DNA of 27,788 nucleotides, from assembly GCA_031289835.1 (NCBI GenBank), contig JAITOW010000055.1, forward strand, positions 1 through 27,788. Reading direction: 5' to 3'. Below, piece by piece: positions 1-7,528 of the stretch. This DNA is from Puniceicoccales bacterium. Its GTDB lineage: Bacteria; Verrucomicrobiota; Verrucomicrobiia; Opitutales; JAIRKQ01. Below the pieces are notes generated by a model. The model worked only from the letters and a program-made list of their open reading frames with translations. It was not told the DNA's origin and did no database searches. Numbering within the stretch: the stretch's first letter is position 1; every line of letters starts with the position of its first letter. A program made the translations under genes and the position numbers.

Positions 1-1
1 T

Positions 2-808
2 CAAAGGGCTAGCGCAAATACCAAAGCAATTACCGCAAAAGAAAGACAAATCCACGAACTGGAACAAGATGTTGACGCAAAAGAAAGACAAATCGGCGAA
101 CTGCAACGAATGGTTGTCGTAAGGGATCGACAAATTGCTGAACAAGAAGCGGAAATTGCACAACAAGGAAAACAAATTTCCGATCTGCAACGAAAGGTTA
201 ACGCAGGTAGTAAGGAAATTGCTAAAGGCAAAACGGAAATTGCCGATCTGAAAAAACAAGCCGCCACAAAGGAGCAACAACTTGCCGAACAAAAGACGAT
301 AAATGAAAATCTCAAGGGAGAAAATAAGGCCCTTGTTGGGGGGTATGAATCGAATATAGACAGTGTACTGGAAAAATTCATAGACGAATCCTTGTCTGGG
401 GCTTGCAATAAGTTTGAAGCACTTCGTTCAGCAAAAGGACTAAGTCAATTCACTGTGGATAAATTAAATACCGAAGTTTTACGTATCAGAGACTCCATCA
501 AAAATTTTAATAAAGGAAATTTGGCTCGCCGCCGTGGCAATTCAATGCAAGCAGCCCAATTCAAAGAGGAAATTGAAGGTGATATTAGGAGGATTAGAAA
601 CCATATTCAACAAATTGAGTCTATACTTAAAGATGCCAATGTTGAAACCACTGGGGGAAATAGTGAAATTAAGGAATGTCTTGAAACGATTTTGCCCGCT
701 CTAAGGGAAGGTTGCTTATCAGTTATCCGCGATCTTGATAGCTTTTTGAAGCATACTCAACCACCAGCGACAGCCAAACCAGCGGTAGGGCAGCCAACCC
801 GTCAATAA
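2..808 (+). CDS. Coiled-coil protein of unknown function, 5' truncated by window edge
   Basis: The frame is open to the left edge, so the true start lies outside; 268 residues are visible. The first 100 or so residues are a highly charged heptad-type coiled coil rich in K, E, Q and A. It contains repeated segments of the type AKERQI..L (DNA copies at 35-52 and 77-94, identical over 18 nt and 42 nt apart, i.e. two heptads) followed by looser versions. The remainder (about residues 135-245) is predicted helical with few hydrophobics, and the tail is rich in Pro, Ala and Thr. I see no signal peptide or membrane segment in the visible part. I do not recognise the family. Neighbouring orphans suggest an accessory or host-interaction block, but that is inference. 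It ends with TAA, and 114 nt separate it from the next gene. Confidence 0.7.
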   Translation, partial: QRASANTKAITAKERQIHELEQDVDAKERQIGELQRMVVVRDRQIAEQEAEIAQQGKQISDLQRKVNAGSKEIAKGKTEIADLKKQAATKEQQLAEQKTINENLKGENKALVGGYESNIDSVLEKFIDESLSGACNKFEALRSAKGLSQFTVDKLNTEVLRIRDSIKNFNKGNLARRRGNSMQAAQFKEEIEGDIRRIRNHIQQIESILKDANVETTGGNSEIKECLETILPALREGCLSVIRDLDSFLKHTQPPATAKPAVGQPTRQ

Positions 809-922
809 CCAAGGCAAGAACGAAGAGTCATGGCGTAAATTTAAAAAAAATAAAATTTTCGCTTGACAAAAATTTCATTTTTCACCCCTAAAGGTCATTC
901 AATAATAACAAAGGGGAGAAAA

Positions 923-1462
923 GTGAGTTATCTGAATGTTAATGGCGCTAATACTAGTGCCTTGAATGTAATTGCAAATGAAGCAGTTGAATGGTTTAAT
1001 TCTTTTGTTTCTTGGACTGACAAAGCCAATGCGTATGTTTTGAATGCGTTTGACTACATGAGTAAAGGTGCAAAAAATATAACCAAATATGCCAGTGAAT
1101 ACATACCGACGGAAATATTTTTGCACGCTATTCCTGGGATTAGTTTTATGAAAGGCATGTGGCAAAGTTTTTTAAATACTGACAGCGGATCTGTCATTTC
1201 ATCTTTTTGCTCTAAACATCCAGCATTTGCCGCTGGAACAACACTCTTCGTGCTAGGGGGAGCATCCCCTCGGGGAAGACTGCTTTTTAAACATTCTTTA
1301 CAAGCGAGTGCGGATATTTGCCTACTGGTTCCCTCAATGGCCTGGACTGTGGCTAAGATATCTCTCTTCGCAATGCGACACACAGCCATAATTAGTGTTA
1401 TTTCAACAGTTTTGGTCTATGCGTTTACAAAGATCAAACTTAATCCGGAATTGTTAGACTAA
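923..1462 (+). CDS. Hypothetical protein with C-terminal hydrophobic segments
   Basis: A 179-residue protein of unknown family. The frame can be extended to a TTG at 863, but that TTG has no ribosome-binding site. A GTG at 923 is preceded by AAGGGGAG at 911-918 with good spacing, so I start there. The first 60 residues are polar or amphipathic. Hydrophobic stretches follow at about residues 101-113, 131-150 and 154-169, and the protein ends in a basic/acidic tail (KIKLNPELLD). There is no N-terminal signal peptide. Its layout (soluble N-terminus, paired hydrophobic segments towards the C-terminus) resembles the orphan at 10450-11286, and both contain an HP-[FA]-AG-like motif at the start of a hydrophobic run. 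It is followed by a long hairpin at 1481-1548. Function unknown; membrane association is inferred. Confidence 0.6.
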   Translation: MSYLNVNGANTSALNVIANEAVEWFNSFVSWTDKANAYVLNAFDYMSKGAKNITKYASEYIPTEIFLHAIPGISFMKGMWQSFLNTDSGSVISSFCSKHPAFAAGTTLFVLGGASPRGRLLFKHSLQASADICLLVPSMAWTVAKISLFAMRHTAIISVISTVLVYAFTKIKLNPELLD

Positions 1463-1480
1463 CCGAAAAAAGAAGAAACA

Positions 1481-1548
1481 AAAAATCATTGCAAAAGTTG
1501 ACATTCTTCTCCTGCGAAGAATTTCGGTCGACTTTTACGATGATTTTT
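1481..1548. terminator. Long imperfect hairpin, probable bidirectional terminator
   Basis: The two arms pair over nearly 30 nt. AAAAATCA (1481-1488) pairs with TGATTTTT (1541-1548). AAAAGTTGAC (1493-1502) pairs with GTCGACTTTT (1527-1536) with one G-U. ATTCTTC (1503-1509) pairs with GAAGAAT (1516-1522) around a 6-nt loop. The right arm ends in a T run, and the left arm gives a T run on the other strand. It lies between the convergent genes ending at 1462 and 1650, where a two-way terminator would be expected. The stem is longer than needed for termination, so it may instead be a repeated element or a small structured RNA. Confidence 0.6.
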
Positions 1549-1649
1549 GCGAGTCTGCCGTAAATTTATTTTAACGATCTAGATACGCTTATCCGTATTT
1601 TCTAAGCTTGTGCATGTCGTCGGACTTGTACTTTTTGAATCTGAATTCA

Positions 1650-2864
1650 TTACCACGTCTGTTTCGGATTAAATATTCGTTTCAGTCGTGTCATCATTGA
1701 GTTTGAATCCGATTGCACGTTTGAATCTGAGTTCTCTGCTACATCTGTTCTGGATATGGTATTCGTGTCCTCAACCGTTTCACTATCCTCCGCTGGATTT
1801 GAATCCGATTGCACGTTAGAATCTGAGTTCACTGTTACATCTGTTTTGGATGTGGTATTCGTATCCTCAGCCGTGTCACTATCCTCCGTTGGATTTGCAT
1901 TCGATGCGTTCACCGGTATGTTCAGTACCACGCTTCCATTTGCCGTTAGACTTGCACTCGATTGCGCGTTTGACACTACTGCGTCTGTTTTTGATGTGGT
2001 ATTCGTGTCCTCAGCCGTGTCACTATCCTCCGTTGGATTTACATTCGATGCGTTCACCGGTATGTTCAGTACCACGCTCCCATTTGCCGTTAGATTTGCA
2101 CTCGATTGCGCGTCTGACACTACCACGTCTGTTTTGGATGTGGTGTTCGTATATATTACGCTTTCCGGCGTGCCTTTTTTCGCCGTTGCACCTGTGTCCG
2201 CCGCATTCTTATACTTTGCAAAAACTTTGCGGACAGTCTCAATTCCCATGAAAGAGGAAAGTCCAGTTAAGGCTATTTTACGAGTATACCTTGCTATTTC
2301 CATTACCGTGTCGATGGTCTCTTGGAGGAACTCTTTCAGTAATTTTTTCGTTTCGCTAAGCAATTCCTCTGCCACTGTCAACTTGGCATCGCTGGTTCCG
2401 ATTTTGCCAAGCAAGCCTTCCACCGCCAAAATTGCAGTTGTCATCGGACAAATAAACCCATTAGAGTCATCCGATGACAAAGCTTCGATGGATTCATCGA
2501 GTGCGGTTTGAGCGTCAAGTACCAATGGGCCCAAGCCTCTTTCTTTGAGATTATCGAGTTGTATAATTAGGTTTTGTACCCCAGTTTTAAAGGATTCATG
2601 GGAGTAAGCTGCCTTACTTACTCTTGTGGTTAGTTTTTGTGACCTCCTTGATTCCAAGAGTTTTCCCCCGATGCGTTCCTTTAGTTTCGATAGTGTACCC
2701 TGTGGTTTGGCAACTATTTGGTATAAAAATCCATTTAAGCCGGTAACATGCCCAGCGGCAGTATCAGGGTTGTTTACCACTTCACGCCTTATGTTATCCA
2801 CATATCCTTTGATACTGCTTGCCGCTGCAAGTGTATTAACGTCTACTGTTATATTGATGCTCAT
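1650..2864 (-). CDS. Repeat-containing Ser/Thr/Asp/Asn-rich protein of unknown function
   Basis: 404 residues. The ATG at 2862-2864 has an AGGAG ribosome-binding site about 7 nt upstream (2870-2874, complement). Residues 1-225 look helical and soluble with no signal peptide or membrane span; residues 160-190 may form a short coiled coil. From about residue 239 the protein becomes tandem repeats. Two copies of a 48-residue unit (TNTTSKTD... NGSVVLNIPVNAS ...TEDSDTAED) are followed by shorter 32-residue versions lacking the hydrophobic NGSVVLNIPV part. The last 15 residues (MMTRLKRIFNPKQTW) are unlike the repeats and basic. They arise where an indel throws a further repeat unit out of frame. 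I do not recognise a family. Low-complexity acidic repeats suggest a surface or secreted protein, but there is no Sec signal, so export would need another route. It is transcribed divergently from yajC. Confidence 0.65.
   Translation of the reverse strand: MSINITVDVNTLAAASSIKGYVDNIRREVVNNPDTAAGHVTGLNGFLYQIVAKPQGTLSKLKERIGGKLLESRRSQKLTTRVSKAAYSHESFKTGVQNLIIQLDNLKERGLGPLVLDAQTALDESIEALSSDDSNGFICPMTTAILAVEGLLGKIGTSDAKLTVAEELLSETKKLLKEFLQETIDTVMEIARYTRKIALTGLSSFMGIETVRKVFAKYKNAADTGATAKKGTPESVIYTNTTSKTDVVVSDAQSSANLTANGSVVLNIPVNASNVNPTEDSDTAEDTNTTSKTDAVVSNAQSSASLTANGSVVLNIPVNASNANPTEDSDTAEDTNTTSKTDVTVNSDSNVQSDSNPAEDSETVEDTNTISRTDVAENSDSNVQSDSNSMMTRLKRIFNPKQTW
1667..2136 (-). repeat. Tandem DNA repeats, 144-bp units with 96-bp and decayed variants
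   Basis: The phrase GATGTGGT.TTCGT on the plus strand recurs at 1849, 1993 and 2137, exactly 144 nt apart. A shortened copy starts at 1753 (96 nt). A further copy at 1667 is 86 nt long, 10 nt shorter than the 96-nt unit. The 144-nt copies at 1849-1992 and 1993-2136 are nearly identical. Similarity continues at roughly 1580-1666, past the stop codon of the host gene. Unit gain and loss by slippage or recombination is the likely origin. Confidence 0.8.
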
Positions 2865-2896
2865 ATAATCTCCTGTAAATTGTTTATGAAGGTTGA

Positions 2897-2925
2897 AGCG
2901 TAATTTGGCCTTAGAGAATTGTCAA
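2897..2925 (-). promoter_or_regulatory. Putative promoter of the repeat-protein gene
   Basis: On the minus strand a perfect TTGACA (2920-2925) is followed, after 17 nt, by TACGCT (2897-2902). That -10 keeps the conserved T, A and final T. An A/T-rich tract lies immediately upstream like an UP element. The distance to the ATG at 2864 leaves room for a leader with the AGGAG site. Assigned from consensus only. Confidence 0.4.
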
Positions 2926-2944
2926 ATTTTTTTTAAAAAATTTG
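2923..2944. promoter_or_regulatory. 22-bp A/T inverted repeat between divergent promoters
   Basis: CAAATTTTTT and AAAAAATTTG form a perfect inverted repeat around a TT centre. One edge overlaps the -35 of the leftward promoter. The other abuts a TATAAA (2945-2950) that could serve as the -10 for yajC, with TTGTCA at 2919-2924 as a -35, although that spacing is a long 20 nt. It may be a shared UP element, a bent A-tract or an operator. Confidence 0.35.
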
Positions 2945-3009
2945 TATAAATTGCGATTTTTCTTGATTGGGGCACTCTCAAAAGATATGCCTGATCCAAA
3001 GTTTATCTC

Positions 3010-3318
3010 ATGTATAGAATAATATTATTTGCGGAACAAGTTGCTACCCAGCCAGGGTTTGGCCTTCAAACTTTGCTGATTTATGCTTTACTGTTCGTTG
3101 GCATGTGGTTCTTGATGATAGCCCCTCAGCGTAAAAAACAAAAGAACCACGTGAAGATGATACAGGAACTGAAAGCGGGAGATACGGTTGTGACATCATC
3201 GGGAATATTTGGAACGATTGCGAATGTTAAGGATGATCGCTTTGTTTTGAAAGTTGCCGAAAACACGAAAATCGAAATTTTCAAGTCTTATATCCAATCG
3301 AAAGCTGACAAAAAATAA
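3010..3318 (+). CDS. yajC: Sec translocon accessory protein YajC
   Basis: 102 residues. A single N-terminal membrane segment (about residues 19-39, ending in FLMIAPQRKKQK) is followed by the small soluble YajC domain with the family hallmark LKAGDTVVTSSGIFGTI. YajC joins SecD and SecF in the inner membrane, where the complex helps SecYEG complete protein export. The ATG at 3010 has no obvious Shine-Dalgarno sequence. The secDF gene begins 7 nt after the stop, so the two form an operon in the usual order. Length and membrane topology are standard. Confidence is high from the motif and the context. Confidence 0.95.
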   Translation: MYRIILFAEQVATQPGFGLQTLLIYALLFVGMWFLMIAPQRKKQKNHVKMIQELKAGDTVVTSSGIFGTIANVKDDRFVLKVAENTKIEIFKSYIQSKADKK

Positions 3319-3325
3319 TATTGCC

Positions 3326-5800
3326 ATGGAGCAAGAAAGGTCATCTATAGAATTCAAGTGGCTGATTTCCATTTTGGTTATTTTCTTTGCACTGTACGGC
3401 TTATTTCCGATAAAGGATCGGCCTTTTGATACTTTCGTTGAGCGGCACGCAAAGGGTGACGCTGTGCAGTTTAGGAAAATTTTGGACAGGGCCAAAGAGC
3501 GTGTTACTTCCGGAAAAGCTAAAACATTTTTCCTTGCGCTTAGGGAGTTGTCCTACGACGAGGGTATTGATTTAGCGCACTTTTTCCCCGACATCAACCT
3601 GGCTGACATAAGAAATCTCAAAAAAAAGAACGATATGTTGCTTAACGTCTTACTGACGCGTTCCCAAGGCCGAATCAAGCAGGGGCTCGACCTAAAGGGT
3701 GGGATTTCTTGTATTTTGCAGGTTGCCCAGGCGGCCAAAGATGATTCCGCCATGATCGATAAAGCCATCGACATTATTCGCCAGCGCATCGATTCACTTG
3801 GCATCGCGGAACCTGTCATACGCAGATCCGGCAATAGCTGCATCGAGATCCAATTGCCGGGAGTGTCGACCAGGGATAACCCGGACATAATAAATTATAT
3901 AAAAAAGCCCGCAAAGTTGGAATTTCGGTTGATTAGTGAGCGGGTGCCTCAGTCGAGCTTCTCAGTCGTTCCGATTGGGTACGAATTGCTGACCATTGAA
4001 CACGAGAATACTAACACGGGCGAAATTGTTGAGACACCGTACTTCGTCAAAAAATTACCCGAAATGACCGGTAAAGCAGTGAGGTCCGCCTACGTTCACA
4101 TTGACCAATTTGGCAACTTTGAAGTTAGCTTGGCAATGACAGGCATTGGTACGAAATTGTTGGAAAGGGTAACGGCAGACAATATCGGCCGCCAACTTGG
4201 GATCGTTTTAGATGGAAAACTTTGCTCGGCCCCGGTCATAAAAACAGCGATTGAAAATGGGCAAGCCAGCATATCAGGGCATTTTTCCAAGCGCGAAGCC
4301 ACTGAGCTGGCGAAGATTCTCAACAACCCTCTCGAGTTTGAACTTAGCTTTGTTGAGCTCAGTGAAATTGGCCCGTCACTTGCGGACGATGCTCGCACGA
4401 GTTCGCTGCTAGCTTCCATGGTAAGTGCAGTGGTGGTAGCTCTCTTCATGTTGTTTTACTATCGTAGTGCCGGGGGCGTGGCGATTTTGCTGGTGACCAT
4501 GAATGTGTTGATTGTGCTCGGTGCCATGTCCCATTTGGGTGCGACCTTGACTTTGCCGGGTATCGCCGCATTGGTATTGACAATAGGTATGGCCGTCGAT
4601 TCAAATATCTTGATATTTGAGCGTATTCGCGAGGAATTAAAGTCTGGTAAAGGCCTCAAAGCCGCATTGGATGCCGGTCACAATAAGGTCTTTGAAACGG
4701 TACTTGATGCCAATGTTACAACGTTGATTGTGGCCGCAATTTTGGTTTGGTCTGGAACTGGTCCCATACGAGGTTTTGGGATAATTTTGGCAGTTGGAAT
4801 TCTCGCCACAATGTTTTGCGCTCTCGTACTTGGCAGAGTAATTTTAGATTTTTTGGTCAAAAAGAACATCGTCAAATCGCTCATACCAAAGCTACACCTC
4901 AGGGAATTCAATGCCGATTTCTTGAAATACGCCAAAAAATTTGCCTGCGTTTCACTGGCTGTCATCGTTGCCGGAATTTTGGCGATCGCGTATCGTGGCA
5001 ATGGCATATGCGGCATAGATTTTGCCGGAGGGGATGAGATGACTTTGAAGTTTGAAGAAAAACTTCCCATGGGTGACATCGACGCCATCGCTGCAACCCA
5101 TAATATGGGCAAAGTTTTGGCCGTGTACCAATATTCGCTTACCGATTCCGACGATGTGTTACGGCTGCAGACAAGGCAAGGGAGCGGTCGTCCGATGTTT
5201 GAGGCGATGCAGACCGCACACCCGGGGTGCAAATTTTCGCTCGTCAAAGAGTCGGCCATCGGAGCATCGTTCGGGCGAAGCGTGAAATTAAGCGCCCTCA
5301 TGTCCGTCGCACTGTCACTGCTTTGCATGATGATTTACATCGCCTGTCGCTTTGAATTTGCCTATGGAGTTGGTGCCATCGTCTCACTTTTGCACGACGT
5401 CGTGGTAACAATCGGGATTTATGTCCTGTGTGGCAGGCAATTCAGTGCGCCCATGGTGGCATCCATATTGATGATCATCGGATATTCGATAAATGACAAA
5501 GTCATCGTATTCGATCGCGTCCGTGAGGAGCGAAAATTACACGCTGATTTTTCGCTGACGAAAGTGGTAAACTTATCCATTAATCGCGTGCTGTCACGTA
5601 CAATTTTGACAAGCCTAACAACGTTGTTGGCTTCGCTGGTGCTGTGCATTTTTGGTATCGGAGTTATCGTGGACCTGGCCCTTGTTTTCACAATTGGTGT
5701 CGTCGCTGGTACGTTTTCATCGATTTTCATAGCTAGTCCAATTTTCATTTCCTGGACCGCCTTTGAAAAAAGACACACCCGTGAAAACGGTACCCTATGA
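3326..5800 (+). CDS. secDF: Fused protein translocase subunit SecDF
   Basis: 824 residues from the ATG at 3326; the frame can be read further upstream, but that would overlap yajC and add a basic non-conserved stretch. SecD half: N-terminal membrane span (about 12-28), the GLDLKGG motif near residue 120, the periplasmic P1 domain, LGIVLDGKLCSAPVI, then six spans with GMAVDSNILIFERIREE. SecF half: a second N-terminal span, GIDFAGGDE, and IIGYSINDKVIVFDRVREE near the end. SecDF uses the proton gradient to pull exported proteins across the inner membrane. A single fused chain is known from Bacillus, Bacteroidetes and PVC bacteria, whereas E. coli has two proteins. It lies downstream of yajC and overlaps recJ by 4 nt (ATGA), implying translational coupling. 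Confidence 0.95.
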   Translation: MEQERSSIEFKWLISILVIFFALYGLFPIKDRPFDTFVERHAKGDAVQFRKILDRAKERVTSGKAKTFFLALRELSYDEGIDLAHFFPDINLADIRNLKKKNDMLLNVLLTRSQGRIKQGLDLKGGISCILQVAQAAKDDSAMIDKAIDIIRQRIDSLGIAEPVIRRSGNSCIEIQLPGVSTRDNPDIINYIKKPAKLEFRLISERVPQSSFSVVPIGYELLTIEHENTNTGEIVETPYFVKKLPEMTGKAVRSAYVHIDQFGNFEVSLAMTGIGTKLLERVTADNIGRQLGIVLDGKLCSAPVIKTAIENGQASISGHFSKREATELAKILNNPLEFELSFVELSEIGPSLADDARTSSLLASMVSAVVVALFMLFYYRSAGGVAILLVTMNVLIVLGAMSHLGATLTLPGIAALVLTIGMAVDSNILIFERIREELKSGKGLKAALDAGHNKVFETVLDANVTTLIVAAILVWSGTGPIRGFGIILAVGILATMFCALVLGRVILDFLVKKNIVKSLIPKLHLREFNADFLKYAKKFACVSLAVIVAGILAIAYRGNGICGIDFAGGDEMTLKFEEKLPMGDIDAIAATHNMGKVLAVYQYSLTDSDDVLRLQTRQGSGRPMFEAMQTAHPGCKFSLVKESAIGASFGRSVKLSALMSVALSLLCMMIYIACRFEFAYGVGAIVSLLHDVVVTIGIYVLCGRQFSAPMVASILMIIGYSINDKVIVFDRVREERKLHADFSLTKVVNLSINRVLSRTILTSLTTLLASLVLCIFGIGVIVDLALVFTIGVVAGTFSSIFIASPIFISWTAFEKRHTRENGTL

Positions 5801-7527
5801 CGAAGATTTGGCGGCAAGTGGAATATGATCAGGCAAAGGCTGAGGCTTTGCGCCACAGTTTAAATATTCACCATTTGATGTGTCCAATTTTGGTTCAACG
5901 GGGCATAGCGACAGGTGATGATGCCGAGCGATTTTTATGGCCAAAGTTGGCATATCTAAGGAATCCATTCGAGGTGGAAGGTGTTGGACAGGCAGCTAAG
6001 AGGATTGTGCAGGCGATCTACAGGCACGAAAGTGTGGCGGTCGTCGGCGACTATGATGTTGACGGCATAACGAGCATCGCCCTTATCATGGACATTTTGG
6101 GAAAGTTTGACATTCATCCCAATTTTTATGTGCCTCGCCGATTTTCAGAGGGGTATGGGCTTTCACCGGAGATTACGGAGCGTTTGCTCGTCGATGGTAT
6201 ACCGAATTTGGTATTGGCACTCGACTGCGGAACAAATGCTGTGAAAGAAGTAGAACTTTTAAAATCCAAGGGTTGCGACGTAATAGTTGTGGATCATCAC
6301 AAAGCCAGCGATGAGGAATGTTCCGATTGCTGTATAATTAACCCGCACATTTACGAACAAATTCCCGATAAGCTTCAGCGAACTTTTTGTACGGTGGGCC
6401 TGGTTTTTAAGCTTTGCCACGCCTTGCTTAAAATTCTCCGGCGGAGGAATGACAAGCGGGCGGCTTTTTTTAAGATGCGCGACGCGCTCGACTTGGTTGC
6501 CCTGGGAACAATTTCCGACCTCGTTCCCCTCGTGGGAGAAAACAGAATTTTTTGCAAATACGGTCTACGAAATCTATCGCGCAGAGGAAGGCGTGCCGGA
6601 GTTGACGCCCTGTGTAGAGTGTCGGCCATCGAGGAAGGCGTGCCAGTTTATCCGGCCGATGTCGCCTTTAAACTGGGGCCACGCCTGAATGCATGCGGAC
6701 GCCTATCGGATGCTGTTTTACCAGTCAAGATGCTTTTGACCGATGACTACGAGGAAGCATTGACCTATGCCTACGAGCTCGACGAAACCAATCGCGAGCG
6801 GCAGTCGATCGAAAAGGATGTTACGGAAGAGGCAGTGCAAATCGTCAAGGAACGCTACATTCATGACCCCGCAATCGTACTTTTTAACAAAAATTGGCAT
6901 TCGGGTGTTGTTGGAATAATTAGTGGTAAGCTCGCCCGAGACTATCAGCGGCCGTGCATTGTGCTCAGTTACGAGCGCGGCTTAGCCAAGGGATCCGGCA
7001 GGGGCGTTGATCACCTCAACTTAATAGATGTTTTGAATGGCTGCTCTGATTTGCTTGAATCCTGGGGTGGACATCCATCGGCGGTTGGAGTTACCATAAA
7101 ATTAGAAAATTTAGAAGCTTTTAGGACACGTTTTTGCGAAGTTGTGGCGTCAAAAACGCAGCAGGTGAACTTTGACGAAATCGTTGAAATCGCCGGGGAA
7201 CTGGATATCGATGACGTCGATGATTATTTTATGCACGGTCTCGAGCTGCTACATCCGTTTGGCCAGGGAAACCCCGAACCTATTTTTTTGCTAAAATCTG
7301 TAACCATCAGCGATAGACCGGAATTGTTTGGCACCACTAAAGCGCATGTAAAATTTTGGATTAACCGTCGGTATGCGAAGCGAATGCTCGTAATCGGTTG
7401 GGAAATGGCGAATAATACTCCCTCCGTCGGAGTTAGCCTGGATCTTGCCGTCAAGATCAGTCTAGATTTTTGGAATGGCAACAAGTTCAAGCTTATTACC
7501 CTGGTGGATTGGCACACTTCCGGGTAG
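5797..7527 (+). CDS. recJ: Single-stranded-DNA 5'-3' exonuclease RecJ
   Basis: 576 residues, the usual RecJ length. DHH-family motifs in order: DYDVDG (85-90), LALDCGTNA (about 139-147), VVDHHKA with the metal-binding DHH at 166-168, GPRLNACGRLSDA, then the DHHA1 region HSGVVGIISGKLARDY and WGGHPSAVGV, and a C-terminal OB-like segment. RecJ degrades 5'-ended single strands in recombination, mismatch and base-excision repair. Its ATG overlaps the secDF stop in an ATGA. The rsmG start follows its stop by one base. All expected metal ligands visible by eye are intact. It is not a c-di-AMP phosphodiesterase: the GdpP/DhhP architecture differs and the full RecJ core plus OB domain is present. Confidence 0.95.
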   Translation: MTKIWRQVEYDQAKAEALRHSLNIHHLMCPILVQRGIATGDDAERFLWPKLAYLRNPFEVEGVGQAAKRIVQAIYRHESVAVVGDYDVDGITSIALIMDILGKFDIHPNFYVPRRFSEGYGLSPEITERLLVDGIPNLVLALDCGTNAVKEVELLKSKGCDVIVVDHHKASDEECSDCCIINPHIYEQIPDKLQRTFCTVGLVFKLCHALLKILRRRNDKRAAFFKMRDALDLVALGTISDLVPLVGENRIFCKYGLRNLSRRGRRAGVDALCRVSAIEEGVPVYPADVAFKLGPRLNACGRLSDAVLPVKMLLTDDYEEALTYAYELDETNRERQSIEKDVTEEAVQIVKERYIHDPAIVLFNKNWHSGVVGIISGKLARDYQRPCIVLSYERGLAKGSGRGVDHLNLIDVLNGCSDLLESWGGHPSAVGVTIKLENLEAFRTRFCEVVASKTQQVNFDEIVEIAGELDIDDVDDYFMHGLELLHPFGQGNPEPIFLLKSVTISDRPELFGTTKAHVKFWINRRYAKRMLVIGWEMANNTPSVGVSLDLAVKISLDFWNGNKFKLITLVDWHTSG

Positions 7528-7528
7528 T

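Noticed and set aside
863..922. TTG start at 863 for the 923 orphan, or TTGACA at 863-868 as its -35
   Set aside because: The TTG has no ribosome-binding site while GTG 923 has a good one. The TTGACA has no acceptable -10 at 16-19 nt, so neither a start nor a promoter is claimed.
1667..2136. Possible CRISPR-like repeat array
   Set aside because: The units are 96-144 nt with no distinct spacers and are in frame with a coding sequence, so they are protein-coding tandem repeats.
1756..2511. 251-residue plus-strand open frame
   Set aside because: It lies opposite the repeat gene, is repeat-derived, and has no ribosome-binding site. The minus-strand gene has a good one.
3254..3325. Longer secDF start inside yajC
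   Set aside because: It adds a basic, non-conserved head overlapping yajC. The ATG at 3326 gives the expected N-terminal membrane span.
4678..5328. 216-residue minus-strand open frame inside secDF
   Set aside because: It is antisense to a strongly conserved gene and has no recognisable motifs.
5797..7527. DHH-domain protein as a c-di-AMP phosphodiesterase partner of the DAC gene
   Set aside because: Motif order and the C-terminal OB-like segment are those of RecJ, and it lacks the GdpP membrane and PAS/GGDEF parts.
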